Of a stretch of 64,000 nucleotides of DNA, positions 48,750-59,864 are shown piece after piece. A model generated the notes under the pieces. The model was not told where the DNA came from, made no database searches, and saw only the letters and a program-made list of their open reading frames with translations. A program made the translations under genes and the position numbers. Each line of letters begins with the position of its first letter. The stretch's first letter is position 1. Source of the stretch: Emydura subglobosa (lineage: Eukaryota; Chordata; Testudines; Chelidae); NCBI GenBank assembly GCA_007922225.1, contig ML679971.1, positions 2,236,611-2,300,610 on the forward strand, written 5' to 3'.

Positions 48750-49084
48750 GGAAAGGGGGAAGACAAATGAAACACACTGAAGACAACTCAGGATAAAGTT
48801 ATAATAAACTATAGGAAAGAAAAAGTGAAGGCAGGAAGAGAAAGGAAGTATAGCAAAAGCAAGAGACTTAGTAAGTGGGATGAATCGAGTAGTACACTGA
48901 CGATACAATAGTTAATACCAGTATTTTTTAAATAATTCAATACACTTTTGTGGCATTCATCCAGTACTACAGCTGATCAAGTCCTATTTAGCAAATATAT
49001 TATTAGACTAATACTGGTGGAATTTGATATACTCAATGTCTCTTTTCTGCTATTTGACCAAGCCCTAGTAGTCACATTCAAAAG

Positions 49085-52000
49085 AACATAAGAATGGTCA
49101 TACTGGGTCAAGCCAATGCTCCATCTAGCTCAGTACCTTGTCTTTGACAGAGGCCAATGCCAGATGCTTCAGAGGGAATGAACAGAACAGATAATCATCA
49201 AGTGATCCATCCCATCACCCATTCCCAGCTTCTGGCAAACAGCAGTTCCTGCCATCGGGCTAATAGCCATTGATGGACCTATCCTCTATGAACTTATCTA
49301 GTTCTTTTTCTAGTTCTAGTCTGTTATAGTCTTGGCCATCACAACATCCTCTGGCAAGGAGTTCCATAGGTTGACTAGGGTCTGGTCCATACTCACCTGG
49401 CGATTCGGCGGCAGTCGACGAGAGTTACACAACCTACTCTGTGTAGTTTGCTTAACTCATGTCTACTGCTCTGCTTCCCTTCTGCGCGCTGTCTACACTG
49501 CATTGCGCTACTTAAAGGGGTGGTTTCACTCGGTCAACTTCCTGAACGATTGAGCGGGTCTACACTGACCGCTCAATCGATCCAGAAAGATCGATCTGGC
49601 GTTGGCGAATTTGCCGCCGTCAGTATAGACATGGCCTAGGTGTTGTGTGAAGAATACTTCCTTTTTTAAAAAATTTGTTGCCTATTAATTTCATTTGGTG
49701 ACCTGTAGTTCTTGTATTATGAGAAGGAGTAAATAACACTTCATTTACTTTTTCCACATCAGTCATAATTTTATAGACCTCTGTCATATCCCCCCTTACT
49801 CATCTCTTTTCCAAACTGAAAAGTCCCAGTCTTATTAATGTGTCCTCATATGGAAGCTTTTTCATACTCCTAATAATTTTTATTGCCTTTTTCTGTACCT
49901 TTTCCAATTCCGATGCATCTTTTTTGAGATGGGGTGACCAGATCTGCACGCAGTATTCAAGATTTGGGTGTACCATGGATTTATGAAGAGGCAATATTAT
50001 ATCTTCTGTCTTCTTATCTATCCGATTCCTAACATTCTGTTAGCTTTTTTGACAGCCGCTGCACACTGAGTGGATGTTTTCAGAGAACTATCCACAATGA
50101 CTCCAAGATCCCTTTCTTGAGTGGAAACAGCTAATTTAGACCCAATCTTTTTATATATATAGTTGGGATTATGTTTTCTGATGTGCATTACTTTGCATTT
50201 ACCAACATTGAATTTCATCTGCCATTTGTCTGCCCAGTTACTCAGTTCTGTAAGATCCCTTTGTAACTCTTCACAGTCTGCTTTGGACTTAACTATCTTG
50301 AGTAGTTTTGTATCATCTGCAAATTTTGCCACCTCACTGTTTACTCCTTTTTCCAGATCATTTAAGAATATGTTGAACAGTACTAGTTCCCGTACAGACC
50401 TCTGGGGGACAGCACTATTTACCTCTCTCCATTCTGAAAACCTACCATTTATTCCTACCCTTTGTTTCCTATCTTTTAACCCATTACTGATCCATTAGAG
50501 GACCTTCCCTCTTATCCCATGACAGCTTACTTTGCTTAAGAGCCTTTGGTGAGGGACCTTGTCAAAGACTTTCTGAACATCTAAGGACACTATCCATTTG
50601 ATCACTCATGTCCACATGCTTGTTGACCCCTTCAAAGAATTCTAGTAGATTAGTGAGGCAAGATTTCCTTTTACAAAATGTTGACCCCTTTCCGTAAAAA
50701 TCATGTTCGTCTGTGTCTGATAATTCTGTTCTTTACTATAGTTTCAACCAATTTGCCTGGTATTGAAGTTAAGCTTAACAGTCTGTAATTGCCAGGATCG
50801 CCTCTGGAGCCTTTTTTTCAAAAATGGTGTCACATTAGCTATCCTCCAGTCATTTGGTACAGAAGCTGATTTAAATGGTAGGTCACATACTACAATTAGT
50901 AATTCTGCAATTTCACTTTTGAGTTCCTTCAGAACTCTTGGGTCAATACCATCAGGTCCTGATGACTTATTACTGTTTAATTTATCAATTTGTTCCAAAA
51001 CCTCCTTAATCTGGGACAGTTCCTCAGATTTGTCACCTAAAAAGAATGGCTCTGGTGTGGTAATGTCCCTCACTTCTAATGTAAATTATTCATTTCTGTT
51101 TAACTAACTTCCTTGTTTTTGTGTTGTTCCCCTTTCTGAAATTAAATGTTACCGTAGTGGCTGCTTTGGAGCCCTCTCCACCCGCCCCTCCCTGGGTGTT
51201 AAATTGTATTATGTTATGGTCACTATTACCAAGTGGTTCAGCTATATTCATTTCTTGGACCAGATCCTGTGTTCCACTTAGGACTAAATCAAGAATTGCC
51301 TCTCCTGTTGTGGGTTCCAGGACTAGCTGCTCCAAGAAGCAGCCATTTAAGGTGTCCAGAAACTTTCTCTCTGCATCTCATCCTGAGGTGACATGTACCT
51401 AGTCAATGTGGGAATAGTTGAAATCTCCCATTATTATTGATTTTTTTTATTTTTATAGCCTCTTTAATCTCCCTGAGCATTTCACAGTCATGGTCACCAT
51501 CCTGGTCAGATGGTTGGTAGTATATCCCTACTGCTATATTCTTATTATTCAAGCATGAAATTACTATGCATAGAGATTCTATGATACAGTTTGGTTCATT
51601 TAAGATTTTTACTTCTTTGACTATGCTTTCTCTCACATATAGTGCCTCTCCCCCACCAGTATGACCTATTCTGTCCTTCCGATATATTTTGTACCCCGGT
51701 ATTACTGTGTACCATTGATCATCCTCATTCCACCAAGTTTCTGTGATGGCTATTATATCAATATCCTCATTTAATATGAGGCACTCAAGTTTGCCCATCT
51801 TAGTATTTAGACTTCTAGCATTTGTATATAAGCACTTCAAAAATGTTTCACTTTTTAACTGTCTGCCATTATGTGAAGTAAATGAATGGGATTATTTTTC
51901 ATTTGACAGTTTCTCATCAGATCTTATCCATATTTTATAATCTTCCATCCTCTCATCCTTACTAAGATATAGAGAATCTCTATTAAGAGAATCCCCTAAG

Positions 52001-52195
52001 GGATGTGTCTGTCCAAACCACGTGCTCCTCTACACCTACTGGCTTTCCCCCAGCCCTTAGTTTAAAAACTGCTCTACGACCTTTTTAATTCTATATGCCA
52101 GCAATCTGGTTCCAGTTTTGATTTAGGTGGAGCCTATCCTTCCTGCATAGGCTCCCCGTTTCCCAAAAGGTTTCCTTGTTTTCACCATTTATCCT
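49085..52195 (-). mobile_element. Nearly complete CR1 LINE, minus strand, in intron 2
   Basis: Minus-strand coding pieces appear in order. AP-endonuclease region at 51,840-51,403: 'CLYTNARSLNTKMGKLECL', then 'DIIAITETWW'. Then 'LVLEPTTGEAILDLVLSGTQ' (51,330 down), RT at 51,073-50,744 ('SGPDGIDPRVLKEL' and 'NDWRIANVTPF'), 'FADDTKLLKIVKSKADCEEL' (50,330 down) and 'HPNLEYCVQIWSPHLKKDAS' (near 49,970). It ends in the CR1 tail at 49,085. 5' sequence reaches about 52,195. Many frame breaks; not active. A MITE interrupts it near its 3' end. Confidence 0.9.
49375..49638 (+). mobile_element. MITE family A, copy 3, inside the CR1
   Basis: Inserted in the CR1 between 'ggagttccataggttgacta' and 'ggtgttgtgtgaagaatact', which are adjacent in the CR1 consensus. 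Ends 'gggtctggtccatac' and 'gtatagacatggcc' are imperfect inverted repeats. A CTA (or TA) is present on both sides (49,375-49,377 and 49,636-49,638), suggesting a short target duplication rather than the 8 bp of a hAT. Shares the 'ggcggcagtcgacg' landmark with copies 1 and 2. Confidence 0.8.
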
Positions 52196-52287
52196 ATCAA
52201 ACTTAAATGGGAGTTACTGAGATTGTGCTAGGCTGCAGAAGATTATTGGATAACATGTCATGTATATATATTTTTTTACATTTTTAG

Positions 52288-54899
52288 GTATTGTCCCTTC
52301 AGATACTGCAAAGAATAAAACTGATGACAGAACAAGAAAGAGAAGCGGCTCTAAAGATGAAACTCTGAATTCTGGAATGGATAGCAACTTCGAAGATCTG
52401 AATGCTGTAAAAGAAATAGAGCAAGTCCAAAGTATTTTTTTAACTTGTATTAATAGCAACTTTTCTAAAGCAGGAGAGTTGCTAGAAGATGTAAAGGACT
52501 TGGCAATGAATGCTTGTGATAATCCTGGATTGAATATTTCTGAAGAGTTTATTCATCAGTCAGTAATTCATTCTCCCAGGGTGATGGATAAGCAAGAAGA
52601 GTGTGATTTTTCTCATGTGATTATAAAACACCCAAATGTAAAGCATCAAGAAGAAACATTCCTACTAGGTAAGGCGCGTAACAGCAAAGCTGTTTCTATG
52701 GGATCTTGTTCTATGTACAAGCACAAGAAGAAACTGAATGTGAAATGCAGGTTTTGTAGCTCTGTGTATAAAAGTAAAAATCTTCTAAAGAAACACGTTT
52801 ATTCAGCACATCAAGATAAAAAAATACACAAATGCTGCTTTTGCCAAAAAAGTTTTTTCTTTTCTGTCAACATTAAACGTCATCTTAAATTTCATAAGAA
52901 AATGACCATGTTGAAAAATACAAGAAAAAGTAGAATTATGAACACTGAAAAAGCCAGAAGAGAGAGCCCAGAAAAAACACAATCTGTGAATAAGAAAAAG
53001 GAAAGTAAGTATGATAAATTCTTCATCAAAATTGAAAGGGCCTATAAAACTGCAGATGCTCCAGTTATTTTTTCTTGCAAAGTTTGTCTCTTTGCTTCAC
53101 CAGATCCTAAGCTTTTTGTTTATCATATGAAAGGACATAAAGGCAGATGGCCTTATCAGTGTCCCCAATGTGACTATTCTTGTGTTAGCTTGTCCTATAT
53201 GCTAAATCACATGTACTGGCATGCTGGCTATGGACTGTACAAATGCAGGTTCTGTACATTTTTTTCACTGTATTTTGCAAGCATGGTAAAACACAGTTAC
53301 ATTCATACAGGGGCTAAGCCCTATTCCTGTGAATTCTGCCAGTCATCATTCACGAGCACAAGTGGTTTAAAGAGACACATAAATATACATGCTGGCAAAG
53401 AATTGTGCCAACGGCAGCAACACCTTGATTTTCCTGTTGAGGAGAAGAAAATTAAAAGTCCTCCAAAGAGTTATACGTGTGATCAGTGTAACATAGTATT
53501 TTACGCTAAAGGACTGCTCTATTTTCATAAGAAATTTCATACCCAAGTTGAAAGCTGTGATGAGATGTTTACAAAAGATTATGCAAATGAGAGTAATGAA
53601 TCCAATAAAAGCAAAGCATGTGAAGATGACAATGATTACCAAAAGGATTGGGTTTTTTCTGATTCTGACAATAAATGGGATGATCACCTGCTTAATGAGA
53701 CACATGAAATGCTGGGTTCAGGAGCAGAACTTGAACAAGAGAATGAATTAGAGAGGGATATGAATATATTCTGTGGCATAAAAATGTGCCAAAGCAGCCA
53801 ACGAACCAACAATTTGCCTGTTGTGAGGACTGGATCAGAAACTCTTCTCAGTATTTACAAGAGTGATCCGTGTCATTTAGTGATTCACAAAGAGAAGCAG
53901 CTGTTCTTTCATAAGGTTACTGATTCACAAGTTCAAGAATGTAATGAGATTGTTACAAATGCTCCCGAGCCTGAGGAAAATGCTAAGTGTATTGACGCAC
54001 AGCCTCCTATTAGGTCTTCTCTCAAACTGTTCAAGTGTCAACAATGCGATTATGCCACTTACATTTCTAGCAACCTTAAGCTGCATTTTAGAATACACAC
54101 TGGTGAAAAACCATTTGAGTGCAAAGAGTGCAATAAGATGTTTCGAACCTCCAGCCATTTGCAGAGACATAATCTTATGCATGTAAAGAAACGTCATGAA
54201 TGTGACCATTGCTTTTATGTGGGCAGCACTGCAGGCGATCTTAGACTGCACTGTGAAATGTATAAGGGCACCTGTCCTAAAAGGGAAGATCTTAGTTCCT
54301 CAAAAGACTTAAAGAGTGTCGGTTCCATTGTCAGCTCAGAAGACCTTGAGAATCAGCTGGATGTTCATGAGAGCAAAGAAAATGAAAATGTTCCACCACC
54401 ATCACAGCGTCTTTCACAACTTTACAAGTGTGAACAGTGTAGTTACATCACTTATGTTTTAAGCAACCTCAAGCTACACACAAGGATTCATACAGGTGAA
54501 AAACCCCACGGCTGTGACACTTGTCAGAAGAAGTTTCGTACTTCAAGTCATCTAAATCGACACAAGCTTGTGCATTTAAAAATTAAATGCCTCAAATGTA
54601 GGAACTGTGACTACTCAACAGACAAATGGCAATCCCTTAAGCAGCATTTGGCTTCACACTCAAATGAAAAAAACCTGGCTGATAACAAGGTCCAAGAGCA
54701 GTCACCACTGTCTGTCAAAATATACAAATGTGAAGAGTGTGGCTATGCTACTGCCCATAATGGAAACTTTAAGCAGCATTTGAGAATTCATACAGGTGAA
54801 AAGCCATACAAATGTGATCAATGTGCTCTTGCTTTCCGCACATCTAGCCACCTAAAGCGTCACTCACTAACTCATTTAAAGTTACGTTACAAGAAGTGA
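52288..54899 (+). CDS. C2H2 zinc-finger protein, exon 3 (15 fingers)
   Basis: Last coding exon; supplies residues 239-1108 of a predicted 1,108-residue nuclear DNA-binding protein. The acceptor is tttttag|GTATTG, and the split codon GGT joins exon 2 in frame. Fingers by residue: 1 (392-413), 2 (421-441), 3 (502-522), 4 (530-550), 5 (558-578), 6 (586-606), 7 (636-656), then an acidic linker of about 165 residues, 8 (822-842), 9 (850-870), 10 (877-897, last ligand Tyr instead of His), 11 (953-973), 12 (981-1001), 13 (1009-1029), 14 (1053-1073) and 15 (1081-1101). Fingers 8/9, 11/12 and 14/15 are near-duplicates: 'SNLKLH.RIHTGEKP' then 'FRTSSHLxRH'. No KRAB, SCAN or BTB domain is seen. A transcription-factor role is inferred from the finger architecture; the targets are unknown. 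I do not recognise an orthologue. The start near 52,260 that the open frame suggests is in the intron and is not used in this model. Confidence 0.9.
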
Positions 54900-55054
54900 G
54901 TTTTCCACCTTAGATAAATGTGCTCTGGAGAAGCATGTAAAAACAGACAAGAATAAAAAAAGTACAATTGCTGAAAGTGCAGTGTAATACTTTCTACCCT
55001 ACATCTCTTGACTTAGAGAAACATAAGAAACAGCATTTGAAAACTGGAAAATAA
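54898..55054 (+). pseudogene. Relic zinc fingers past the stop codon
   Basis: Immediately after the TGA, another frame reads EFSTLDKCALEKHVKTD (54,898-54,948), which aligns to finger 13 (DYSTDKWQSLKQH). It has lost its Cys pair at the break and its last His (Asp instead). A second relic in the third frame reads CNTFYPTSLDLEKHKKQH (54,983-55,036), a C-x12-H-x3-H half finger, and ends at a TAA at 55,052. The sequence therefore extended further in the past, and a frameshift (a deletion of 2 nt, or 11 nt between Cys codons) truncated it. Confidence 0.7.
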
Positions 55055-58000
55055 AACGGATTTGTTAAAATCCCTGAGTTATAACCTTGGATCTAGAAAG
55101 TTTATAGTAGTCTGAATTTGCATCTTGGCAGAAGAGCACAATTTCTTCCTGTCTTTGCCCTGTATCCCACCTATATGAAATGTCTTCAACTGACACTAGG
55201 TAAAATTGATATGGTAAAGATTATAGGCTAGACTCTTGGGTCCTTCCACAGCGTATAGAGTGAAAGTCCAGGCATGATGTGGAATGCTGATATAAAATAC
55301 TGTCCTGCTGTTACTATTGCTGTGATCATTACTTCCATTGCTGTGTTAAAGAAGCCTCAGAGCTGTTTCTAAATTATGCTGGCCTATAAAAGCCACAAAG
55401 GGCTGTTACACTAGCGCAGGATTGGAATGTTCAGACAACTTCTGTTAATGCTCACCTATTGAGTAAGCACAATTTATACCACTATCCTGTCAGCAAGGAG
55501 ATGTCAGAGCTCCTACATTGTCTGTACTTCACTGCTGGGTCACCCTTACACTAAGATTTTCCCTGGCCCACTTACTTGGCTTTTACAACCAAAATATGCT
55601 ATGCCTTTCTGAAAGGAATGTTTTAAAATCAAATTCTTCTCTATCAAACATCAGTAATCTGCAGATCACAAATGTAGTTAAATTAGTCCCTCGGGTTTGC
55701 TACAACCTGCACTCACTGCTTTGAAGTTCTACTGCAACTATTGGTATTGCCCCATCTACCTAAAACTGCAAGAGAACTGAATCAAGAGGGTGACTTAAAA
55801 ACAACTAGTTGCGATTACTGATTATAGAAATGGGGAGTGGACATGTTAATATATGTTCATATATAAACACACTCCAGAAGACTAGTTATTAATGTGGATG
55901 CAGCATTGAGTGCTGCTGCATCAGTAGCTTAGGAGTCTTAACTCTTGATTTGTACGCTGAGTAGCAATGTTCATGAAATTTGTAGTGCTGCCCTTCAAGG
56001 GCCTAACCCTGTAAGAAGACCCTGTGCCCCCCTCAAAGCACTTTACAAGATAAGTTCCAAACTGTTTGCAAGAAATGAAGTAGGAAGCACAAGATACAAA
56101 GAATAATGGATACCTCCAACCTACCATTTGATGCCTGCTTTCCACGTCTTCTGTTGCGTATCAAAAAATCTTCATTAAGAGGATTTGATGGCAACGCTGT
56201 GGGTCCATTAAGATTCCTATAGTTTCAACTAATAGCGCCTTCAAGGAGACTTTACTACAGCTGCTTGTTTCCTCATGTTTGTTAATACAGGTCATAATCC
56301 ATGAAGTGTTTATTCCAAATGTCTGTCTGATTGTGGGTCATACTCTTTTCTTTATTTTGGATGGAAGGACACGACTAAGTTGATTTTAAATACATTTGGC
56401 AAAATGCTGGTATATTTTTCAGAAACATTCAAGTTTGCTTTTCAGTGCTGCGCTGCCTATATCTTCTGAAGATTCCTCTCTTTGTCCTACACAAAGGACA
56501 AACAGGAAACATATGCATATTTCATCAATTTGTATTAAACTGTTTAGTTAATATTTGTAAAATGTTTTCATGGTTTTGATGCATGTCCTAGAATTAGTCT
56601 CAGAAATGTGCTAAAATAATAATTTCCCTTATGCTGAAGATGGGTAAAATTCAGTGTTTGCCATTAACATATTTAGTTTTGCCCTTGTAAGAATATAACA
56701 TTACTATGGTTCCTTCAAATATAAGAAACAGTGGTGATAACTTTTTCTAAATGTTTTTGGCATACATTGATGATGTACTGCCTTAAAGCAATTTCATTAA
56801 AGCATATTATATGGTTTCTTTAAACTTGCATATGCAAGATCCACTCAAGCAAAGAGCTAGCTGAACAAAGTATTTAGCTAAACCTTAGTAGAAATACAGA
56901 GAGTGGGAGACCCAAGCATGGAACTGGACTTTTTCTTTTACACCGTATCTAAGACTGGGTGTTACTTAAGTGTCTGAGATGTATGGTGCTAAGATTTCCC
57001 CAACACGATTTGCACCAGGGGATTTGTAATGGTAGAACTTTGTGCCCAGCATCTGTTACGATTACTGCAAAGGAGTAGATTGGGAAAGTAAAAGAAAAAC
57101 CCTAAAGAAGGGGATACCAAGAATCCTCATACCTCCCATTGAAGCCACAAAACAAGAAAGTTACACCGCAGAACAAGTAAACAAAGCTAATTTCAGAAAA
57201 CAAGAGAGCATGAAGATGGGTACTTAGGATGAGATCTATGGACCAAATCTACTTGTGGTCTTTTCATTAATAGGGAGATATAGCATACAGAGGCTAGGTT
57301 CCAGCACCAACTGCTCTCGATCTGAGAAGAGGGTGGTGTGATCTCAGCTGCATCTCCATTTTACTAAAGAGGGTGGTTGCAGTGTGTTTCATAAGAATTA
57401 AAAGCAGCCCTCAGGCTCTCATCAGCTACTTACATAGCCTCTCAGTTGGGTAAAGTTTGGCCTGAAAGACATCTTTACTTGCTTTTCTTTCAACAAGGGC
57501 CTGGTTTTCTGTTTTGCTTGTTGCCAGTGTTTGATATAGCACTTTAGCTATTACTAGGCTTTGAAAACCTCATTGAGATGGACTGAGATGGTCCATCTCA
57601 CACCTTTCCTGATATTTCATATAGCGCAGAAGTGCCTGTTATGCTGTAGAGTCTACGTTTGAAACATAAAACCTTTCTTAATTTTACTTATAATTGAAGC
57701 AACAAATTCTGAAGAAAGCAAAAATCAGTCAGTCTAAAATGGCACGTTATCCACTATACCAGTGGGGCTCTCTAGTGCTCGATAGGTGTAACTGCCCATC
57801 TGCTTTTGATCTTACCATCTAAAAAACCATGTTCAAACGTAGGGAAACAGAATAGCCTTATCACTGGGAAAAATGTAATGACAGGTGATTTTTACACTTA
57901 AGTCCTGTTTGTATGCAGTGCATCACAAGTCTTATTACTTTGCGTTGAGCCTTTTCCAGGGTGTAGAGTATTATAAAATTCATCTTTGTGAAAAATAAAT

Positions 58001-58430
58001 GGGTGTAGGTGACTTACATAATTTCCCCTAATAAGTTAGGCCACTACATTTATCTACTAATGAAAGCAAATTTGGATAAAAAAATTAAATTATATTTTAA
58101 AAAATGACAAGAAGGTGAAGGCTGTTCTATGTTGTTTGTTGGTATCTGAGTTCAGTGTTAATGTGGAAGAGGAATATTAATACACATTATTTGGAAGTTT
58201 AGTGTGCTTTGTAGTAAGAGCAACAGATTATGAATGTATATAAAAATGAAAGTCCCTTTTTGGAATAAAAATTCACTTGGAGGCCTGTGTGGAACAAGTT
58301 AAGTACATTCCTTTACATTTTCTTGCATATAAAAGGCCTTCAGGATACATGAATGTCAATATATATGAAGAGAATCTCCCTGATCTGTATTATGTTTCTT
58401 ATCAATAAAGATGTCCTTTTGTAAACAAGT
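54900..58430 (+). other. 3' UTR region of the zinc-finger gene
   Basis: AT-rich, repeat-poor sequence following the stop codon. Candidate polyadenylation signals: AATAAA at 55,050, 58,264 and 58,404. The last lies just before a T/G-rich stretch ('gatgtccttttgtaaac'), which is a good downstream element. Using it would give a long 3' UTR of about 3.5 kb. Lack of recognisable repeats across 3 kb, against the repeat-dense introns, supports an untranslated exon. No transcript data. Confidence 0.5.
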
Positions 58431-59314
58431 ATTAATAACCTGCATTTAAATTGTATGGTCTGTTTAACAATTGATTCTAGTACAGAATCAACTAGAAAAA
58501 TCTTTGCCTCATTTAAGCAAATAGTCCTACTGACTTCACTAGACTACTCATGATTCAGACAAGCAAGAATTAGGTAAAAATACTGTGGTCTGTATTAGCA
58601 GCAATGATTACTATTTGTTTTAAATAATAAGACACCGTGTCAAATAATGAAAGAATATTGCACACTCCACGGTGAAGAAGAAAGAGGGACCTTTACAACT
58701 GCTCTGTTTACATCCACTGAATGACCATTCTGGTAAGCAACTGGTAAGATCTGCTAACTTCATTTAAAGTTTAATTACAGTGAATGGCTATATTTTTGGA
58801 TAGCTATTTAGTTTTAGCTAAAGAAAGCTATGTATGGTGTGTACAGTGCAAGGGAGTGTAAATCAAGGAATAACAGGAAAACCACTTGAGCACAGCACTA
58901 AAACACTGGTTAAGAAAAAGAAAGCTTTACCTACACTGTCTCACTGCAATTAAAGAGCCAGCATTGCAGTACAAAAGCTTATAGAAATTCCTATCATCTC
59001 CATAACTGTAAATGTATCTCAGAGAGAGCTGCCAATTTCCTGATTCATTTTTAGGCTAAATCTCCCTGGGGGGGAGCAAAGAAAGAGGTAATACAGCTCC
59101 CTGCTGGAATCAACAGGCTTTCAAAGAGTCTTAGGACTTTTGTGCAGCATGCAGTACATCACTGCAACGGCCTTTATAAATGTAGGTGTGTCCTTTATGA
59201 CATTATAAAAGACAATAAAACTCAAAGAGTAAAGGGCCTCACTAACAATTCCTCAGTATTGCTACATGCTGAATGGTTTATATCTTAATGTGAGTGGAAC
59301 CACGGGACCTGTTG
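58431..59314. other. Intergenic, nothing recognised
   Basis: AT-rich unique sequence between the likely 3' end of the zinc-finger gene and a hAT element. A further AATAAA at 59,214 could serve as a distal polyadenylation signal. Confidence 0.35.
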
Positions 59315-59607
59315 CTTTAAAGCAGTGGTCCCCAAACTGTAGGGCGTGCCCCCTAGGCGGTGCGGTGGCAGCCCCCACAGGGGGCAGGGAGGTAGTACCA
59401 CCCAGCCCTGCCTTGCTTCCTGCTCCACTCCAGCCTTGCATCCCGGCCATGGCCTTGGGTGCAGCTCTAACTATGGCCCGAGCCACAGCTCTGGCCCTGC
59501 TCCTGGTTCTGCCTCCCGACTGGTTCCTGGGGGGAAGGTCATGGACAGATTCCATTACAGATAAGGGGGGGTACAACAGAAAACGTTTGGGGACCACTGT
59601 TTTAAAG
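59315..59607. mobile_element. Non-autonomous hAT element
   Basis: The element (59,323-59,599) has ends CAGTGGTCCCCAAACTGT and acgtttggggaccactg, an excellent inverted repeat. The flanks ctttaaag and ttttaaag match at 7 of 8. GC-rich, non-coding interior. Confidence 0.9.
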
Positions 59608-59864
59608 TAAATATGCAAAGGAAATAATACTTAGCATTTACAGTGTCTGTCATTCAAGGAGTTTGCAGTGCTTTACAAACATTAAACAAATGCACATGTA
59701 AAATGGTTATGGGACATGTGTGCCCAAATAGATACCATAGGAAGAAATGCCTTATTCTGAAGTTCTTGCAATCTCTGGGCCTGCTCTTGTGAAGTAGTGA
59801 GTGCCCTCAGAGAATACAGGGTGCTCAGCAGCTTGGAGCAGGGTGCCCTCACACATAAGAGCCC

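Larger units (their letters stand above)
47013..52287 (+). other. Intron 2 of the zinc-finger gene
   Basis: GTAACT donor at 47,013 and 'tttttttacatttttag' acceptor ending at 52,287, phase 1. It is filled with a CR1 tail (47,233-47,640), a hAT element (48,411), and a nearly complete CR1 with a MITE inside it. 47,641-48,400 and 48,750-49,085 show no recognisable feature. Confidence 0.75.

Noticed and set aside
48267..48775. Frames on both strands over the intron 2 hAT element
   Set aside because: Overlap the hAT element at 48,411-48,741, whose interior is non-coding; the frames are accidental.
42998..54899. Identifying the zinc-finger gene as ZFX/ZFY or ZFP64
   Set aside because: The acidic N-terminus plus finger array resembles the ZFX/ZFY layout, but the finger sequences, linkers and exon structure do not match what I know of either.
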